DNA of 64,000 nucleotides, taken from Paenibacillus sp. CAA11 (GTDB taxonomy: Bacteria > Bacillota > Bacilli > Paenibacillales > Paenibacillaceae). Positions 63,158-64,000 of this stretch are shown here, piece by piece. Both the position numbers and the translations under genes were made by a program. The notes beneath the pieces are model-generated. The model searched no databases, was not told the origin of the DNA, and was given only the letters and a program-made list of their open reading frames with translations. The stretch spans positions 978,501-1,042,500 of the forward strand of contig NZ_CP028922.1 of the NCBI RefSeq assembly GCF_003060825.1. The letters are read 5' to 3'. Position 1 is the stretch's first letter. Every line of letters begins with the position of its first letter.

Positions 63158-63182
63158 TGAATAAACCCCTTAGAATTAGCTC

Positions 63183-63221
63183 AAAGGCTAAGATCAGCTC
63201 ACATGATCTTGGCCTTTTTAT
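63183..63221 (+). terminator. Terminator after the Mn catalase
   Basis: AAAGGCTAAGATCA pairs with TGATCTTGGCCTTT, then TTTATT. Confidence 0.85.
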
Positions 63222-63310
63222 TATTAACTCAATTTTTAGACATTTCTCGCTTAGCCGGGGAGATTGTGTTATTCTAGTCTTTATAGTTCTTGCATGCTAG
63301 AGAGGTTTAC

Positions 63311-64000
63311 ATGATAGAGAAATTAATTAACAACTTTACACTGATGACTTCCTTTATATTTTTTGGAAATATGCTTCGCTCAACCTTTATAGTTCGGCTG
63401 CCGCTGTATTCTAAGGCAAGACATTCTATAGAGGGGATTTTGCTGGGATTGTTCGGGATATTATTAATGCACTATACCTTTCCGGTAACGCCCAGTGTTT
63501 TTGCTGATTTCCGGCTGGTTGCCATTCTCGTATCCGTGTGTCTTGGAGGCTGGTATGGGGGACTTTGGACGACCGCGATCGCCGGAATTTACCGTCTGAT
63601 CTTCCTCCACGGACTTAGCTATGAGTCAATCCTTGCTGCTGCCGGCATTGTTGCTACATACATCGCTTCCCTGTTTATTATCCCGCAAGGCAAGCTGAAG
63701 CTGCGGACATGGAGCATTGCACTCGGAGTATCGCTTGCCTGTATCCAAGTGGTTTTTCTGCTTACGCTGCAGGATTATTATTTGGAAACGATGATGAAGT
63801 ACGCTGTGATCTACCTGGCGGGCGGAATGCTGACTTATTTTATGATGAATTATATGAGTAGGTCGGATCATCTGCTGAGAATGATGAAGGAAGCGGCAAG
63901 CCTGGATTTTCTGACCGGACTTCACAATTCGCGCAGTTTTGATGCCCTGTTTCAGGAAAGAGCCAAGCGGGGCTTTAGAGAACAGCGGCCTTTCTCACTG
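63311..64000 (+). CDS. 5TMR_LYT-type diguanylate cyclase (partial, runs off the window)
   Basis: The ATG at 63311 has GAGAGG 5 bases upstream and opens a frame that stays open to the last base, 230 codons. Five to six membrane helices (about 10-190) include GGWYGGLWTTAIAGIYRL, which matches the 5TM receptor (LytS-YhcK) domain. The GGDEF domain begins at about 198 with LDFLTGLHNSRSFDALF. The catalytic GGDEF motif itself lies beyond the end. It would make c-di-GMP in response to a membrane or extracellular signal. Confidence 0.88.
   Translation, partial: MIEKLINNFTLMTSFIFFGNMLRSTFIVRLPLYSKARHSIEGILLGLFGILLMHYTFPVTPSVFADFRLVAILVSVCLGGWYGGLWTTAIAGIYRLIFLHGLSYESILAAAGIVATYIASLFIIPQGKLKLRTWSIALGVSLACIQVVFLLTLQDYYLETMMKYAVIYLAGGMLTYFMMNYMSRSDHLLRMMKEAASLDFLTGLHNSRSFDALFQERAKRGFREQRPFSL

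Overview
The window looks like chromosome from a Paenibacillus-type, spore-forming Firmicute. The signs are SLH-anchored surface proteins, a thermolysin-type protease, Spo0A-box-like sites, a class Ib ribonucleotide reductase under NrdR-like boxes, a cytochrome aa3 menaquinol oxidase, strong AGGAGG-type ribosome binding sites and many GTG/TTG starts. No rRNA, tRNA, CRISPR array, phage or intact transposase gene was seen.

Layout. 0-1 kb: end of a NarL-type sensor kinase and its ComA-like response regulator. 1.2-6.7 kb: secreted M4 protease and a giant SLH protein. 6.8-9 kb: a glycosyltransferase and a PadR/DUF2812 pair with two phased operators. 9-12 kb: butanediol dehydrogenase divergent from a LacI regulator, with the same palindrome at both promoters, then a DUF985 cupin. 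12-13.6 kb: two futalosine-pathway menaquinone genes (mqnD, mqnB). 14-18.3 kb: polysaccharide deacetylase, amino-acid ABC importer and an Lrp/AsnC regulator. 18.3-24.3 kb: LCP ligase, mismatch uracil glycosylase, nrdIEF and a Nudix hydrolase. 24.5-31.2 kb: leucine dehydrogenase, a large methyltransferase, a small membrane protein and an MHYT-PAS-GGDEF-EAL protein. 31.3-36.4 kb: a methyltransferase remnant, an SGNH hydrolase and an AT-rich PadR/ABC-exporter cassette that looks imported. 36.6-43.3 kb: ankyrin lipoprotein, M15 and S41 peptidases, an exonuclease-BRCT protein with a probable CTG start, pirin and a zinc-ribbon membrane protein. 43.4-50.8 kb: SDR, GH13 and GH1 glucosidases, a PatB-type lyase and an SLH-GH18 hydrolase. 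51-56 kb: MhqO/MhqR-like quinone response pair, a broken AEC transporter, a split ThrE-type exporter and an intact AEC transporter. 56-60.3 kb: qoxABCD. 60.4-64 kb: small membrane protein, LRAT-like protein, cyclophilin lipoprotein, manganese catalase and the start of a diguanylate cyclase.

Functional links: the futalosine genes contribute to menaquinone, whose reduced form is the substrate of the Qox oxidase. The MhqR/MhqO pair and the Mn catalase fit quinone and peroxide stress. The c-di-GMP enzymes, the Spo0A-like boxes, the protease and the ComA-like regulator fit transition-state control. The GH13, GH1 and GH18 enzymes, the deacetylase and the SLH proteins fit polysaccharide use and cell-wall remodelling.

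The least explained structure is a family of about 90-98 bp imperfect palindromes. There are four near-complete copies (36.4, 44.2, 47.6 and 50.8 kb) plus one half copy, all in one orientation. Two base pairs covary between the arms, so the hairpin itself appears to be conserved.
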